The position numbers and the translations under genes were made by a program. Of a stretch of 64,000 bases of DNA, positions 54,484-63,198 are shown piece by piece. Position 1 is the stretch's first letter. Each line of letters begins with the position of its first letter. The stretch covers positions 98,989-162,988 of the forward strand of contig JAIBAN010000004.1 in the NCBI GenBank assembly GCA_019695185.1, read 5' to 3'. This DNA comes from Blastocatellia bacterium (lineage in GTDB: Bacteria; Acidobacteriota; Blastocatellia; Chloracidobacteriales; Chloracidobacteriaceae). The notes beneath the pieces were generated by a model. The model was given only the letters and a program-made list of their open reading frames with translations. It was not told the DNA's origin and searched no databases.

Positions 54484-55728
54484 TTACGAACGGAACAGAA
54501 TTTCTTCGCGGTTAAACAACGCCACCACCACCGCCAGGGCAACTGCCGCATAGAGCAGGGAAGACCCCAGCGCCAGCCCGATGAACTGATAGTTCACTAC
54601 ATTGGTTAATTGTTGTTTGATAACCAGCGCAGTGTTCAAAATCGGCACGACGCTGTAACTGATGGAGCTTTCCTCCCCCAGAAACATCGAGAGCATAGCC
54701 GGCAGAATCACCAGCATAATGCCGGGCAGGGCGTACGACTGGGCTTCCTTCTGATTGCGGGCAAAACTGGAAATCACCAGTAGAATCGAGGAAACAAAGA
54801 GCGTCAGCGGAATCACCAGCAGCAACGTGATGCCAATTGCCGGATAGGAAAAGCTGATTTTGCCTTGTGCTTCCGGCCCGAGTGCCCGCAACCCACCCTG
54901 AAAGGCAATCAGAATCCCGATAATCGAGCAAACGGCTGAAACCATGCCCACCGAAGCAATCGTGAGCACTTTCCCCAGAATGATTTCGGTGCGCGAAACC
55001 GGTGAAACCAACAGCGTTTCCATGGTGCCGCGTTCTTTTTCCCCGGCACAGGTGTCAAAGGCACTCGTCATGCCGCCAAAAGCGGACGAAAGCACAATCA
55101 CATAGGGCAACAGCATGGCCAAAATCAGACTTCCGGTGGCCTTGTCGGAGGCGAGGTTCCGTGATTTGACTTCAGTTGGTTTGATGAGCGATTGACTGAG
55201 CCCCCGAGCCTGCAGCCGGGTGGTCAGGGTGGCCTCGTTAAAGGTTTTCAAAGCCTCTTTCAGCCTGCCCTGGGCGTTGCGTGATTTTTCATTGGACTGG
55301 TCGAAAAGCAGTTCGACGTTCAGGGTTTCGCCTGCGTCCAGACTGGTTTTGGCATTGGCCGGCAGGATGAGAGCGGCGCGCTGGACCCGGTCCTTGACCT
55401 GTTTTTCGGCCTCGGCCAGATTGGGCAGCATTGTCAGTTTCAGGGTTCCGTCTTTTTTGAGCGTGTCAGTCAAATCCTGGGTTTGTTCAGCTCCGACCAG
55501 TGCCACGGACAGGGTTTCCTGTTTTTCCTCAGCGATTTTCTGATTGACGAAAAAACCAATAGCGGCAAACAGGAGCGGGGTAATCAGCAAGGGCGAAATC
55601 ACCACGCCGAACAAAACCCTGGTGTCGCGGAAGGTTTCCCGGAATTCCTTGCCAAAGACAACAAAAATCCGGCTGAATCGTGCCCGTTTGAGGTCACGGT
55701 TTTTCAGATTTGGTGTCGGGGTGCTCAT
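54484..55728 (-). CDS. ABC-2 type exporter permease (NatB-like)
   Basis: A 414-residue membrane permease. One helix near the N-terminus (VLFGVVISPLLITPLLFAAIGFF) is followed by a large exported domain (about residues 60-230) with TLSVALVGAEQTQDL, then five to six C-terminal helices (LILAMLLPYVIVLSSAFGGM, GMVSAVCSIIGILIAF, LLLVIPLTLFVSSILLVIS, LVVVALFN-like end). GEKERGTMETLLVSPVSRTEIILGK is the family's cytoplasmic EF-loop motif. The ATG overlaps the last base of the ATPase stop (TAATG), so both form a coupled two-gene exporter, related to sodium-exporting NatAB, substrate unknown. Confidence 0.92.
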   Translation of the reverse strand: MSTPTPNLKNRDLKRARFSRIFVVFGKEFRETFRDTRVLFGVVISPLLITPLLFAAIGFFVNQKIAEEKQETLSVALVGAEQTQDLTDTLKKDGTLKLTMLPNLAEAEKQVKDRVQRAALILPANAKTSLDAGETLNVELLFDQSNEKSRNAQGRLKEALKTFNEATLTTRLQARGLSQSLIKPTEVKSRNLASDKATGSLILAMLLPYVIVLSSAFGGMTSAFDTCAGEKERGTMETLLVSPVSRTEIILGKVLTIASVGMVSAVCSIIGILIAFQGGLRALGPEAQGKISFSYPAIGITLLLVIPLTLFVSSILLVISSFARNQKEAQSYALPGIMLVILPAMLSMFLGEESSISYSVVPILNTALVIKQQLTNVVNYQFIGLALGSSLLYAAVALAVVVALFNREEILFRS

Positions 55729-56465
55729 TATTCAGGTTCTCCTACCAATTTGAGAAAGACCGATTCCATGGGAATCAGGCCGGTCGCCTCGCGCAGGCTG
55801 TCCACTGTCCCTTTGGCCACGACCGTTCCGTTATGGATGATGGCGATTTCATCGCACAGACGTTCGACCTCGCTCATGATATGGGTCGAAAAAATCACCG
55901 TCCGGCCTTCTTTCCGGCAACGCTCGATGAACCGCATGATGGTGCGCGAGGTCATGACATCAAGGCCGTTGGTCGGCTCGTCAAAAATCATGACGGGTGG
56001 TTCGTGGATGATGGACCGGGCAATCGAAACGCGCTGTTTTTGCCCGGTGGAAAGCTTGTCACAGCGTCCGCTGGCAAATTCGTGCATCTCCAGCACATCA
56101 AAGATTTCCTTCATCCGCCGGTCCAGTACGTCCTCGGTCAAGCCATAGAGGCGGCCAAAATACTGAACCATTTCGCGTGCGGTGAGGCGACCGTAGAGAG
56201 CGGTGCTGGCAGAAAGGAATCCAATCCGTTCCCGGACTTTTTCCGGTTCCAACCGGACATCAATCCCGTCAATGTAGGCTTCCCCTGCCGTTGGCTCCAG
56301 CAACGTGGCAAGCATGCGGAGGGTCGTGGTTTTGCCGGCTCCGTTGGCTCCGAGCAGGCCGAATATCTTTCCGGGTCGGCATTCAAAGCTCACGCCGTCA
56401 ACCGCCCGCACTTCGCCCCGCTTTCGGTCCCGAAAGGTCTTCACGAGTTGAATCGCTTGAATCAT
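55728..56465 (-). CDS. ABC exporter ATPase (NatA-like)
   Basis: A 245-residue ATPase with Walker A LLGANGAGKTTTLRML, Q-loop region, signature KLSTGQKQRVSIARSI, Walker B VMIFDEPTNGLD and H-loop STHIMSEVERL. This is the NatA/CcmA-like group that pairs with ABC-2 permeases. The start is ATG 56465 (MIQAIQLVKTF). Codons upstream to 56591 translate a GAGAATT-type repeat remnant and are excluded. It is translationally coupled to the permease. Confidence 0.95.
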   Translation of the reverse strand: MIQAIQLVKTFRDRKRGEVRAVDGVSFECRPGKIFGLLGANGAGKTTTLRMLATLLEPTAGEAYIDGIDVRLEPEKVRERIGFLSASTALYGRLTAREMVQYFGRLYGLTEDVLDRRMKEIFDVLEMHEFASGRCDKLSTGQKQRVSIARSIIHEPPVMIFDEPTNGLDVMTSRTIMRFIERCRKEGRTVIFSTHIMSEVERLCDEIAIIHNGTVVAKGTVDSLREATGLIPMESVFLKLVGEPE

Positions 56466-56469
56466 GGTG

Positions 56470-56618
56470 TCGTTGAGAAGTTCGAATTGAGAATTGAGAT
56501 TGAGAATTGAAGCTTGCCCTGAGCGGAACGATAACCCATGAAGCAAGGTTTCATCTATCAGGAACTGAAAAGTACCTGGTGAAGTTATCAAATTCAGGAA
56601 TTCTTACTTCTCAATTTC
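56470..56618. repeat. Degenerate GAATTGA heptamer arms
   Basis: Units GAATTGA / GATTGAGAATTGA at 56482-56512 face a short TTCTCAATTTCC at 56607-56618. This is a decayed version of the GAGAATT array seen at 12.9 kb, in a tandem minus-strand gap. Confidence 0.6.
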
Positions 56619-56620
56619 CA

Positions 56621-58024
56621 TTATTCCGGGGTGTTATCGCGCAGCATGCTCGCAGTCTGGCGGATTTTATGTTTGTCCAGCAAATGCCGAAGTGAGCGGA
56701 CAGACATTTTGAGCAACTCCGAGGCGCGGGTCTGGTTGCCGTGGGTGCGGCGGAGCGCCTGAAGGATGTAGGATTTTTCCAACTCGGCAATAAAGCCTTC
56801 CAGATTGATTCCCTCATTGGGCAGGTCAAAGCTGGAAACAACCTTGGCGGGATTGTATTTGAGAATGGATTCAGGCAGCCGTTCCGGGCGAATTTCCGAG
56901 GTCGGCTCCAGGGCTACGGCACGTTCAATCGAACTTTCCAGTTCCCGGACGTTGCCTGGCCAGTCATAGTTTTCCAGATATTTCAGTGCTTCTTCTGAAA
57001 TTGTGGTGATGGGGCGCTCCGCCAGTTTGGCATATTTCTGAAGGAAATGGGCGGCCAGTTCCCGAATATCCTCGCGGCGTTCCCGTAACGGCGGCAATAT
57101 AATCGGAATCACACTGACGCGGAAAAAGAGGTCTTTCCGAAAGGTGCCGTCCTCAACCATTTGTTCGAGATTGCGATTGGTCGCGGCAACTACCCGGATA
57201 TTGATGGGGATTTCCTCGGTTCCGCCCACGCGCCGGATGCACCGTTCCTGCAACACCCGCAGCAGCTTGACCTGCATGCTGAGCGACATTTCCCCGATTT
57301 CATCCAGAAAAATAGTTCCGTTGTTGGCGGCTTCAAACAGTCCTTTTTTGTTGGTTGCGGCCCCGGTGAAGGCCCCTTTCATATAGCCAAAGAGCTCTGA
57401 TTCAAGCAGGGTTTCGGCAAAGGCACCGCAGTTGATGGAAACAAAACTCTCCTTGACGCGAGGGCTGCACGCATGAATGGCACGGGCCACCAATTCTTTT
57501 CCGGTACCGGATTCGCCAATAATGAGAACCGTGCTGGTGGTGGTTGCCACTGTTTCAATCATACGGAAAATATCCTGCATGGTGCGGCTGCGCCCAATGA
57601 TATTTTCCAGCCGGCCCCGGTCATTGAGTTCCCGGCGCAACAGGGCCACTTCTTTCCGCAAGCGGCTTTTTTCCAGCGCATTGCGCGCCACCAGTTTGAG
57701 TTCGTCCAGGTCAAAGGGCTTTTGAATGAAATCGTCGGCCCCCAATTTGAATGCTTCGCGGGCATTCTCAATGGTTCCAAACGCCGTCATCAAAATCACC
57801 ATGGTTTCAGGTGAAATATGGCGGCATTCAGCCAGCAGTTCAGTTCCGGTCAACCCCGGCATGCGCACATCGGATAAAACCAGGTCATAGACATGGTCGC
57901 GGACCATTTGCAGGGCACGGGTGCCATTGTCGGCAACATGGACGGTGTGGCCCTCACGCCGAAACACGCGTTCCAGCAGTTCACGCATGCTCAATTCGTC
58001 GTCCACAATCAAAAGAGTGGCCAT
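56621..58024 (-). CDS. NtrC-family sigma-54-dependent response regulator (second; PilR-like)
   Basis: A 467-residue regulator. The receiver has LLIVDDELSMRELL and a phosphoacceptor in LVLSDVRMPGLTG (about D52). The AAA+ domain has GESGTGKELVARAIHACSP, GYMKGAFTGAATNKKGLFE with intact GAFTGA, and YDWPGNVRELESSIERAV. The C-terminal Fis-type domain has THGNQTRASELLKMSVRSLRHLL. ATG 58024 is preferred to a TTG four codons upstream. It is divergent from the DUF2934 gene, and type IV pilus/secretion genes follow 2 kb away, so a PilR-like role is possible. No cognate kinase is adjacent. Confidence 0.94.
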   Translation of the reverse strand: MATLLIVDDELSMRELLERVFRREGHTVHVADNGTRALQMVRDHVYDLVLSDVRMPGLTGTELLAECRHISPETMVILMTAFGTIENAREAFKLGADDFIQKPFDLDELKLVARNALEKSRLRKEVALLRRELNDRGRLENIIGRSRTMQDIFRMIETVATTTSTVLIIGESGTGKELVARAIHACSPRVKESFVSINCGAFAETLLESELFGYMKGAFTGAATNKKGLFEAANNGTIFLDEIGEMSLSMQVKLLRVLQERCIRRVGGTEEIPINIRVVAATNRNLEQMVEDGTFRKDLFFRVSVIPIILPPLRERREDIRELAAHFLQKYAKLAERPITTISEEALKYLENYDWPGNVRELESSIERAVALEPTSEIRPERLPESILKYNPAKVVSSFDLPNEGINLEGFIAELEKSYILQALRRTHGNQTRASELLKMSVRSLRHLLDKHKIRQTASMLRDNTPE

Positions 58025-58170
58025 ACGGGTATTCAACCAAAGTTCGAATCAGAACCTTCTTCCAGGTGAGTAAGATCAATGTAACGTGGGTCTGGTATCC
58101 CTTGCCGTTTGCGGGGTTAGGCGTAAACCACCGGCTGCGCCTTTGCATGAAAGCAGGCTGCATGGTACTC

Positions 58171-58186
58171 TGGAAGGTCTTCTGCA
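58171..58186 (+). promoter_or_regulatory. Possible sigma-54 promoter upstream of the DUF2934 gene
   Basis: TGGAAGGTCTTCTGCA matches the -24/-12 pattern (GG and GC ten bases apart) in all the invariant and most other positions. It would start transcription near 58198, about 150 bases before the DUF2934 gene. A sigma-54 activator gene starts just across this gap. The rest of 58037-58345 shows no clear signal. Confidence 0.4.
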
Positions 58187-58345
58187 TTCAACTTCTTTTT
58201 TGTGGAAGCCATTCATACCGGTTTTGACGACACCTGCCGCCCTCGTTGCGGTGGTGGTCAAAACGCCATTATTATTTTCATTAACCGGTCGGTCCTTGGT
58301 GCTGCGCTTGATTGCTGCTGGACCGACCTTAGGAGGACATGACCC

Positions 58346-58747
58346 ATGAATGCTCAAACATTACGTCAGGAATTGCTCAAAGATGAGGCAATTCGTGACC
58401 AGGTCGCGCATCGCGCGTTTCAAATTTTCAAGCAGAACGGCTATGTGCTGGGCCGCGATTTTGAAAACTGGCTGCAAGCCGAAAATGAAATTCTGACTCC
58501 GATGATTGAAGCGGAGTTGGCCAAACAAACCCCGGTTGAAGCCGCTTCGGCTGAAGCCCCGAAGAAAACGACCAAGAAAGCCGTTGCCAAAAAGGCTGAA
58601 GCTCCAAAAGTGGAAGCCCCCAAAGTGGAAGTCAAAACGGTTGAACCGGTGGAAGTGAAAGCTGTCGAACCGGCCAAAAAAACCACAACCAAATCGGCTG
58701 CCAAACCCAAAACCAAAGGCGGAAAGAACGCCGAATCAACCAAGTAA
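58346..58747 (+). CDS. DUF2934 protein with histone-H1-like Lys/Ala/Pro tail
   Basis: A 133-residue protein in two parts. Residues 1-55 match the DUF2934 motif (IRDQVAHRAFQIFKQNGYVLGRDFENWLQAENEIL). Residues 60-133 are almost only Lys, Ala, Pro, Glu, Val and Thr, with APKVEAPKVEVKTVEPVEVK and AKKTTTKSAAKPKTKGGK, like the C-terminal tail of bacterial H1-type proteins such as AlgP or HctA-like. An AGGAGG site precedes the ATG. DNA binding is likely for such a tail but unproven. Possible sigma-54 promoter at 58171. Confidence 0.8.
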   Translation: MNAQTLRQELLKDEAIRDQVAHRAFQIFKQNGYVLGRDFENWLQAENEILTPMIEAELAKQTPVEAASAEAPKKTTKKAVAKKAEAPKVEAPKVEVKTVEPVEVKAVEPAKKTTTKSAAKPKTKGGKNAESTK

Positions 58748-58750
58748 CAG

Positions 58751-58925
58751 GGTTGAGGACTGAGGACGAATCCCAGGACTGAGGACTGAGGACTGAGTGA
58801 TTTTCCAATCAGTTGTGTTGTCGCTAAAGCTGGAAAGGACACGGTTTTCAGATGAGCACAACCCGGAGAATTGGATTTTTTCTCAGTCCTCAGTCCTCAG
58901 TCCTGAATTTTGTTCTCAATCCTCA
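58751..58925. repeat. Paired GGACTGA array in the convergent gap before the hydrolase
   Basis: Five GGACTGA-type units at 58754-58797 (with a GGACGAA break) face three TCAGTCC units at 58881-58905 and a further TCAATCC at 58914-58925. The array starts near the DUF2934 stop and ends 12 bases from the hydrolase stop. Confidence 0.9.
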
Positions 58926-58936
58926 TTGCTTTTCAG

Positions 58937-59932
58937 TCACCACCAACCCAGATGTCTTCGAAAGAAAGCAACCAATCGTTCCCGATATTCCCTGCGGGCA
59001 GCCCGGAAACATCCTGTATGCGCTGCCTTTCCAACAACCCACAAGTCTTTGTGGGGGGTGGTCAACGCATCAAAGATACGTTGTGAGTGATGGGGGCGGA
59101 CAAAGAGATCAGCCGCTCCGTGAACTAGTTGCACCGGACAAGCAATGCGCGGAGCAACCTCTACCGGACTGACTTCGCTCACGCTAAAATTTCCCCGCAT
59201 GCCAGCCACATATCCGGCTGACCAGGTAAAAGGTTTCAAAACTGTTTCCGGCAATCGGGTCGTATCGGCAATGTATTCCGCGGAAATGCGTTCCAGCGAA
59301 GAAAAAGGGCTTTCCGCCCAAACCGCCCGGACACGAGTTTCACGGGCCGCCACCTGCAAGGCAATGGCAGCCCCCATGGACATGCCAAGCAGTCCGATGG
59401 TTTTTTCGCGGACCTGCTGTTCCCGAATCAGATAATCAATCACCGCCTCCACATCGCGTACTTCGTGATAACCGTAGGTAACAAAATTTCCCTCGCTCAA
59501 CCCATGCCCTCGCCCGTCAAAAACAAAAACATTGAAGCCGGCGGCATAGAGTAAGAGTGCAAACCGCATCATACTGGTTCGGTTGCCGGTCACGCCATGC
59601 AAGGCAATAACCGTTGGCTGCCAGCGCCCGGAGCGCAGAAACCAGCCATGTAGCCGCGTTCCATCAAAGGAATTGAAAAACACTTCACGGTAAACCACCC
59701 GTTTTTGATGGAGCAGGTGACGGAGGTGGCGGCTGCGTAGTTGGGCCAGTCGTTTTTTTTGGGGCTGTACCAGCAGTGAAGAAAGCGGAAACGCCACTGC
59801 CGCCGTAAAAAAAGCAAAACCGCCCAGGGTTCCAAGGGCCATCAGTCCGATTCGTTTGGCCCACACCAGGGTGCGTTTGGGTGACGGAGCCGATGACAGA
59901 GGTGAAAACGGTGAATCCGGATGAGATTTCAT
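58937..59932 (-). CDS. Alpha/beta hydrolase with N-terminal membrane anchor
   Basis: A 331-residue hydrolase. An N-terminal helix (GLMALGTLGGFAFFTAAVAF, about residues 29-48) anchors it in the membrane. The catalytic domain shows the oxyanion segment ALHGVTGNRTSMM, VFDGRGHGLSEG, the nucleophile elbow GLLGMSMGAAIA, the acid region VHGAADLFVRPHHSQ and the C-terminal histidine in KAAHTGCF. These are typical of BAAT/esterase-like S9-type lipases, and the substrate is unknown. ATG 59932 is chosen, because further in-frame codons overlap the divergent pilC gene. Confidence 0.88.
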   Translation of the reverse strand: MKSHPDSPFSPLSSAPSPKRTLVWAKRIGLMALGTLGGFAFFTAAVAFPLSSLLVQPQKKRLAQLRSRHLRHLLHQKRVVYREVFFNSFDGTRLHGWFLRSGRWQPTVIALHGVTGNRTSMMRFALLLYAAGFNVFVFDGRGHGLSEGNFVTYGYHEVRDVEAVIDYLIREQQVREKTIGLLGMSMGAAIALQVAARETRVRAVWAESPFSSLERISAEYIADTTRLPETVLKPFTWSAGYVAGMRGNFSVSEVSPVEVAPRIACPVQLVHGAADLFVRPHHSQRIFDALTTPHKDLWVVGKAAHTGCFRAARREYRERLVAFFRRHLGWW

Positions 59933-60090
59933 AAAAAGTGGAGGGGAATATTTGGGTGAAAAGGCTTTGGAAAAGATGCACGATCTCGCCAATCCTTGGT
60001 ATTCTCCCCTGAAGTCTTTCCCTCTGACAACTGAGAGCTCAAGAAATTTGGAAACTTTTTCAGTTGCAGGGCGTGGGAAGTTGACAATCC

Positions 60091-60106
60091 AGTCCTCAGT
60101 CCTAGA
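60091..60106. repeat. Single-arm TCAGTCC copies upstream of pilC
   Basis: Two copies of AGTCCT/CAGTCCT sit 7 to 22 bases before the pilC ATG, with no complementary arm in this divergent gap. It overlaps the place where a ribosome site would be. Confidence 0.5.
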
Positions 60107-60112
60107 AGAAAT

Positions 60113-61327
60113 ATGCCTGAATTTACATGCCGACTTGGAACCCCTGGCGGGGAAATTGTGGTTCGAACCATCGAAGCAGATGCCTTGGGTGATTTGAAAA
60201 ACCGCCTTCAGCACGAAGGATTCCGGATTTTTTCCATCGAACAGGCCGGAGGCGCATCGGCTTTCACTGCCTTGACGCGGGGTGGCAGTGTCCGGATTGA
60301 AGATTTTTTTCTCTTCAATCAACAGTTTGCCACGTTGCTGCGGGCTGGATTGCCGATGCTGCAGGCAATCAGCACGTTGATTCGGCGGATGCCGGAGGGT
60401 TCGTTTCGGACCGTTCTGGAAGATGTCGAGCGGCGCATCAAAAACGGAGCGGCGCTTTCCGAAGCCTTGACGGCTCACCCGACGGTGTTTCCCCGTCTCT
60501 ATACAGCTTCCATTTTGGCTGGCGAGCGGTCTGGTGAACTTGACAAAGTGCTGATGCGCTATGTTGCGCATGCCAAATCCATGACGGAGTTGCGGCGCAA
60601 GCTGAAAAAAACACTGACCTATCCGGTGGTGTTGATTACAGCGGCAATCGGACTGGTTGTCATGCTGACCACTTATGTGATTCCGAAATTTGCGACCTTA
60701 TATGAAAGTACCGAATCCAAGCTGCCAGCCATTACGGAATATGTTGTCGGGGTTTCGAAGTTTACCCAGGACAACCTGATTTGGCTGGCTCCGCTGCTGA
60801 TTGGAGGACTGGTGGCTGGTTATCTCTGGGGGAAGACTGAAGCCGGCGGGCTTCTGATTGATACGGCATTGCTGAAGGTTCCTTTGGTGGGCGACATTAT
60901 CCGGCAAACCACCGCTGCGCGGCTGACCCGCAGTATGGCCACCCTGCTGGCAGGGGGGCTGACTTTGCTGGAAGCGCTGGAAATTTCCTCAGAGGTGGTC
61001 ACCAATCGGGTTCTTTTGGCAACCATGGTTCAGACCTTGCGCTTGATTCGGGAAGGGCAGTCTTTGACCGAGGCACTGGACCAAGCCGGATGGCTGCCGC
61101 CAATGGCGATGGATATGATCGGGGTGGGGGAAAAATCAGGTTCGTTGACCACCATGTTGGATGAAGTCGCCACTTTTTACGATGCGGAATTGGATGTCCG
61201 GCTTTCATCGTTGACCACTATTATTGAGCCAATCGTCCTGGTCTTTATGGCTTCGGTTGTTTTAACTGTCTTGCTGGCTTTATATTTACCGATCCTCCAG
61301 TTTGTGAGCGAAAAACCAGCCCATTAA
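60113..61327 (+). CDS. pilC: Type IV pilus/type II secretion inner-membrane platform protein (PilC/GspF)
   Basis: A 404-residue inner-membrane platform protein that couples the assembly ATPase to the pilus. Two homologous GspF domains are seen: ALSLQFA-like FNQQFATLLRAGLPMLQAISTL with FPRLYTASILAGERSGELDKVL, and TRSMATLLAGGLTLLEALEI with IGVGEKSGSLTTMLDEVATFYD. Three membrane helices fit (LTYPVVLITAAIGLVVML, LIGGLVAGYLW, PIVLVFMASVVLTVLLALYLPIL). The N-terminus has the RLGTPGGEIVVRTIEAD leader domain. ATG 60113. It is followed by pilB/gspE after 42 bases. Confidence 0.93.
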   Translation: MPEFTCRLGTPGGEIVVRTIEADALGDLKNRLQHEGFRIFSIEQAGGASAFTALTRGGSVRIEDFFLFNQQFATLLRAGLPMLQAISTLIRRMPEGSFRTVLEDVERRIKNGAALSEALTAHPTVFPRLYTASILAGERSGELDKVLMRYVAHAKSMTELRRKLKKTLTYPVVLITAAIGLVVMLTTYVIPKFATLYESTESKLPAITEYVVGVSKFTQDNLIWLAPLLIGGLVAGYLWGKTEAGGLLIDTALLKVPLVGDIIRQTTAARLTRSMATLLAGGLTLLEALEISSEVVTNRVLLATMVQTLRLIREGQSLTEALDQAGWLPPMAMDMIGVGEKSGSLTTMLDEVATFYDAELDVRLSSLTTIIEPIVLVFMASVVLTVLLALYLPILQFVSEKPAH

Positions 61328-61369
61328 ACCAACGAACTTAACTCAAAAATTCAAAATTCAGAAATACTT

Positions 61370-63082
61370 ATGAGCACCAATGCACCCAATCAACCAGCCA
61401 CTGTAGCGACGGTGCCAGTTGCTGCCCCGACGGTCAAAATGACGCCTCCGCCCAGTCCGCCCCAACCGGAAACAACTGGTCGGGCGCGTGCAACCGAAAG
61501 CCTGGCTGAGGCCGAAATGGCACAGGCGCGGGAGGTGGCGCGCAAATATCGGCTGGATTTTGTTGATTTGGGAGCGCTTTCACTTGATTACGATCTGATC
61601 ACCAGTCTTCCGGTTGAATTGATGGTACGCCATCAGTTCATTCCGCTCCGCCGGGAAGGAAATCGCCTGGTGGTGGCGATGTCGGATCCGACCAACCTGG
61701 ATTTGATTGACGAACTCTCCTCCCAGCTCAAAGTCAGTTTGAAAACGACGGTTGCCACCAAGACCGCAATTGAATCTGCCCTCAAACGGGGCGATACGGC
61801 GGCGCGGGTGTTGCACGATGCCACAGAATCACTGCGCATGAAGCTGGTCAAGGAAACCGAGCAGGGTGAGCAGGATTTGGACCTTGACAAGGTGACGGAT
61901 GAAACGGCTCCCGTCATCAAACTGATTGACACAATTGTCCTGAATGCTTTGGAACGCCGGGTGTCGGACATTCACATTGAAGCCCGCGATACGGAGGTTG
62001 CCGTCAAATATCGGATTGACGGGGCCCTCTATCCGGCAGCCAACATTGATAGCAGCTATCACCCCATGCTCATTTCCCGGATCAAGGTCATGTCGGAGCT
62101 TGATATTGCCGAACGGCGGGTTCCGCAGGATGGACGGTTTCGGGTTCGCATCAAAGGGCGAACCGTGGATTTCCGGGTTTCCATCATTCCCGCCGCTCAT
62201 GGCGAAAGTTGTGTCATCCGGATTCTGGACAAAGAGCAAATCAATGAATCCTTTAAGGATTTAAGTCTGAACATTGTCGGATTTGATGAGGATGACCTCC
62301 GCCGGTTCCGCAAATTCATCAGCGAACCCTATGGGATGGTGCTGGTGACCGGGCCTACCGGTTCGGGCAAAACCACTACGCTGTATGCTGCCCTCAACGA
62401 GATTTACAATGAAGAAGACAAGATCATCACCATCGAAGACCCGGTTGAATATCAGTTGCGCGGAGTAACCCAGATTCCGGTGAATGAAAAGAAAGGGCTG
62501 ACCTTTGCCCGTGGCTTGCGCGCTATTTTGCGCCACGATCCCGACAAAGTGATGGTGGGGGAAATCCGTGACGCGGAAACCTCGCAAATTGCCATCAACG
62601 CCGCCCTCACCGGCCACCTTGTGTTTACCACGGTTCACGCCAACAACGTGATTGACGTGATAGGGCGGTTTCTGAATATGGGCGTTGAAGCCTATAATTT
62701 CGTAAGTTCGCTCAATTGTGTGCTGGCACAACGTTTGGTCCGGCAATTGTGCGGGCATTGCAAGGAGCGGCATCAGCCGACCGATACCGAATTGCTGGAG
62801 GCCGGCCTCAATCCGGACAAATACCGCAATGAGATTTTCTATGAACATATTGGTTGCGAACATTGCAACCATACCGGGTATCGGGGCCGCACGGCCATTC
62901 ATGAATTGCTGGACCTGACCGACAACATCCGCGAACTGATTCTGGACCGTCGTCCGGGGTCGGAAATTCGACGCGCTGCCCGGCAGGAAGGATTGTCATC
63001 GCTCCGTGAATCGGCGGTGAAAAAAGTTTTCAAAGGGTTGACCACGTTGCGTGAAATCAACCGTGTGACCTTTGTGGATTAG
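61370..63082 (+). CDS. pilB: Type IV pilus/type II secretion assembly ATPase (PilB/GspE)
   Basis: A 570-residue hexameric ATPase powering pilin assembly or secretion. A Pro/Ala-rich start leads to an MshEN-like N-terminal domain (about residues 45-160), then the N2 region with RRVSDIHIEARD and RRVPQDGRFRVRIKGRTVDFRVS. The ATPase core carries Walker A GPTGSGKTTTLYAAL near residue 328, the Asp box IITIEDPVEYQL, Walker B VMVGEIRDAETS and a His box. Two CxxC pairs, LCGHCKERH and CEHCNHTGYRGR, form the family zinc module. Complete. Follows pilC and precedes the secretin, as in many pilus clusters. Confidence 0.95.
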   Translation: MSTNAPNQPATVATVPVAAPTVKMTPPPSPPQPETTGRARATESLAEAEMAQAREVARKYRLDFVDLGALSLDYDLITSLPVELMVRHQFIPLRREGNRLVVAMSDPTNLDLIDELSSQLKVSLKTTVATKTAIESALKRGDTAARVLHDATESLRMKLVKETEQGEQDLDLDKVTDETAPVIKLIDTIVLNALERRVSDIHIEARDTEVAVKYRIDGALYPAANIDSSYHPMLISRIKVMSELDIAERRVPQDGRFRVRIKGRTVDFRVSIIPAAHGESCVIRILDKEQINESFKDLSLNIVGFDEDDLRRFRKFISEPYGMVLVTGPTGSGKTTTLYAALNEIYNEEDKIITIEDPVEYQLRGVTQIPVNEKKGLTFARGLRAILRHDPDKVMVGEIRDAETSQIAINAALTGHLVFTTVHANNVIDVIGRFLNMGVEAYNFVSSLNCVLAQRLVRQLCGHCKERHQPTDTELLEAGLNPDKYRNEIFYEHIGCEHCNHTGYRGRTAIHELLDLTDNIRELILDRRPGSEIRRAARQEGLSSLRESAVKKVFKGLTTLREINRVTFVD

Positions 63083-63198
63083 CTTTCAGCCATAAGAGCA
63101 ATCAGCCTCGCCGTTTGAGCAACGGTGGAAGCACTCAACCAAAAAGCTGACAGAATGTACGCTGACAGCAAGCACGTTTAAGAAAAGGCCGTATTCGT

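Noticed and set aside
58093..58115. TGGTAT...TTGC as a sigma-54 site
   Set aside because: The GG and GC are eight bases apart, not ten; the site at 58171 has the right spacing.
60081..60108. TTGACA followed by TAGAAG as a promoter of pilC
   Set aside because: The spacing is 16 and the -10 is poor; transcription would start at or beyond the pilC ATG.
60113..60571. Minus-strand extension of the alpha/beta hydrolase to 60571
   Set aside because: It overlaps the well-supported pilC gene; the anchored hydrolase begins at 59932.
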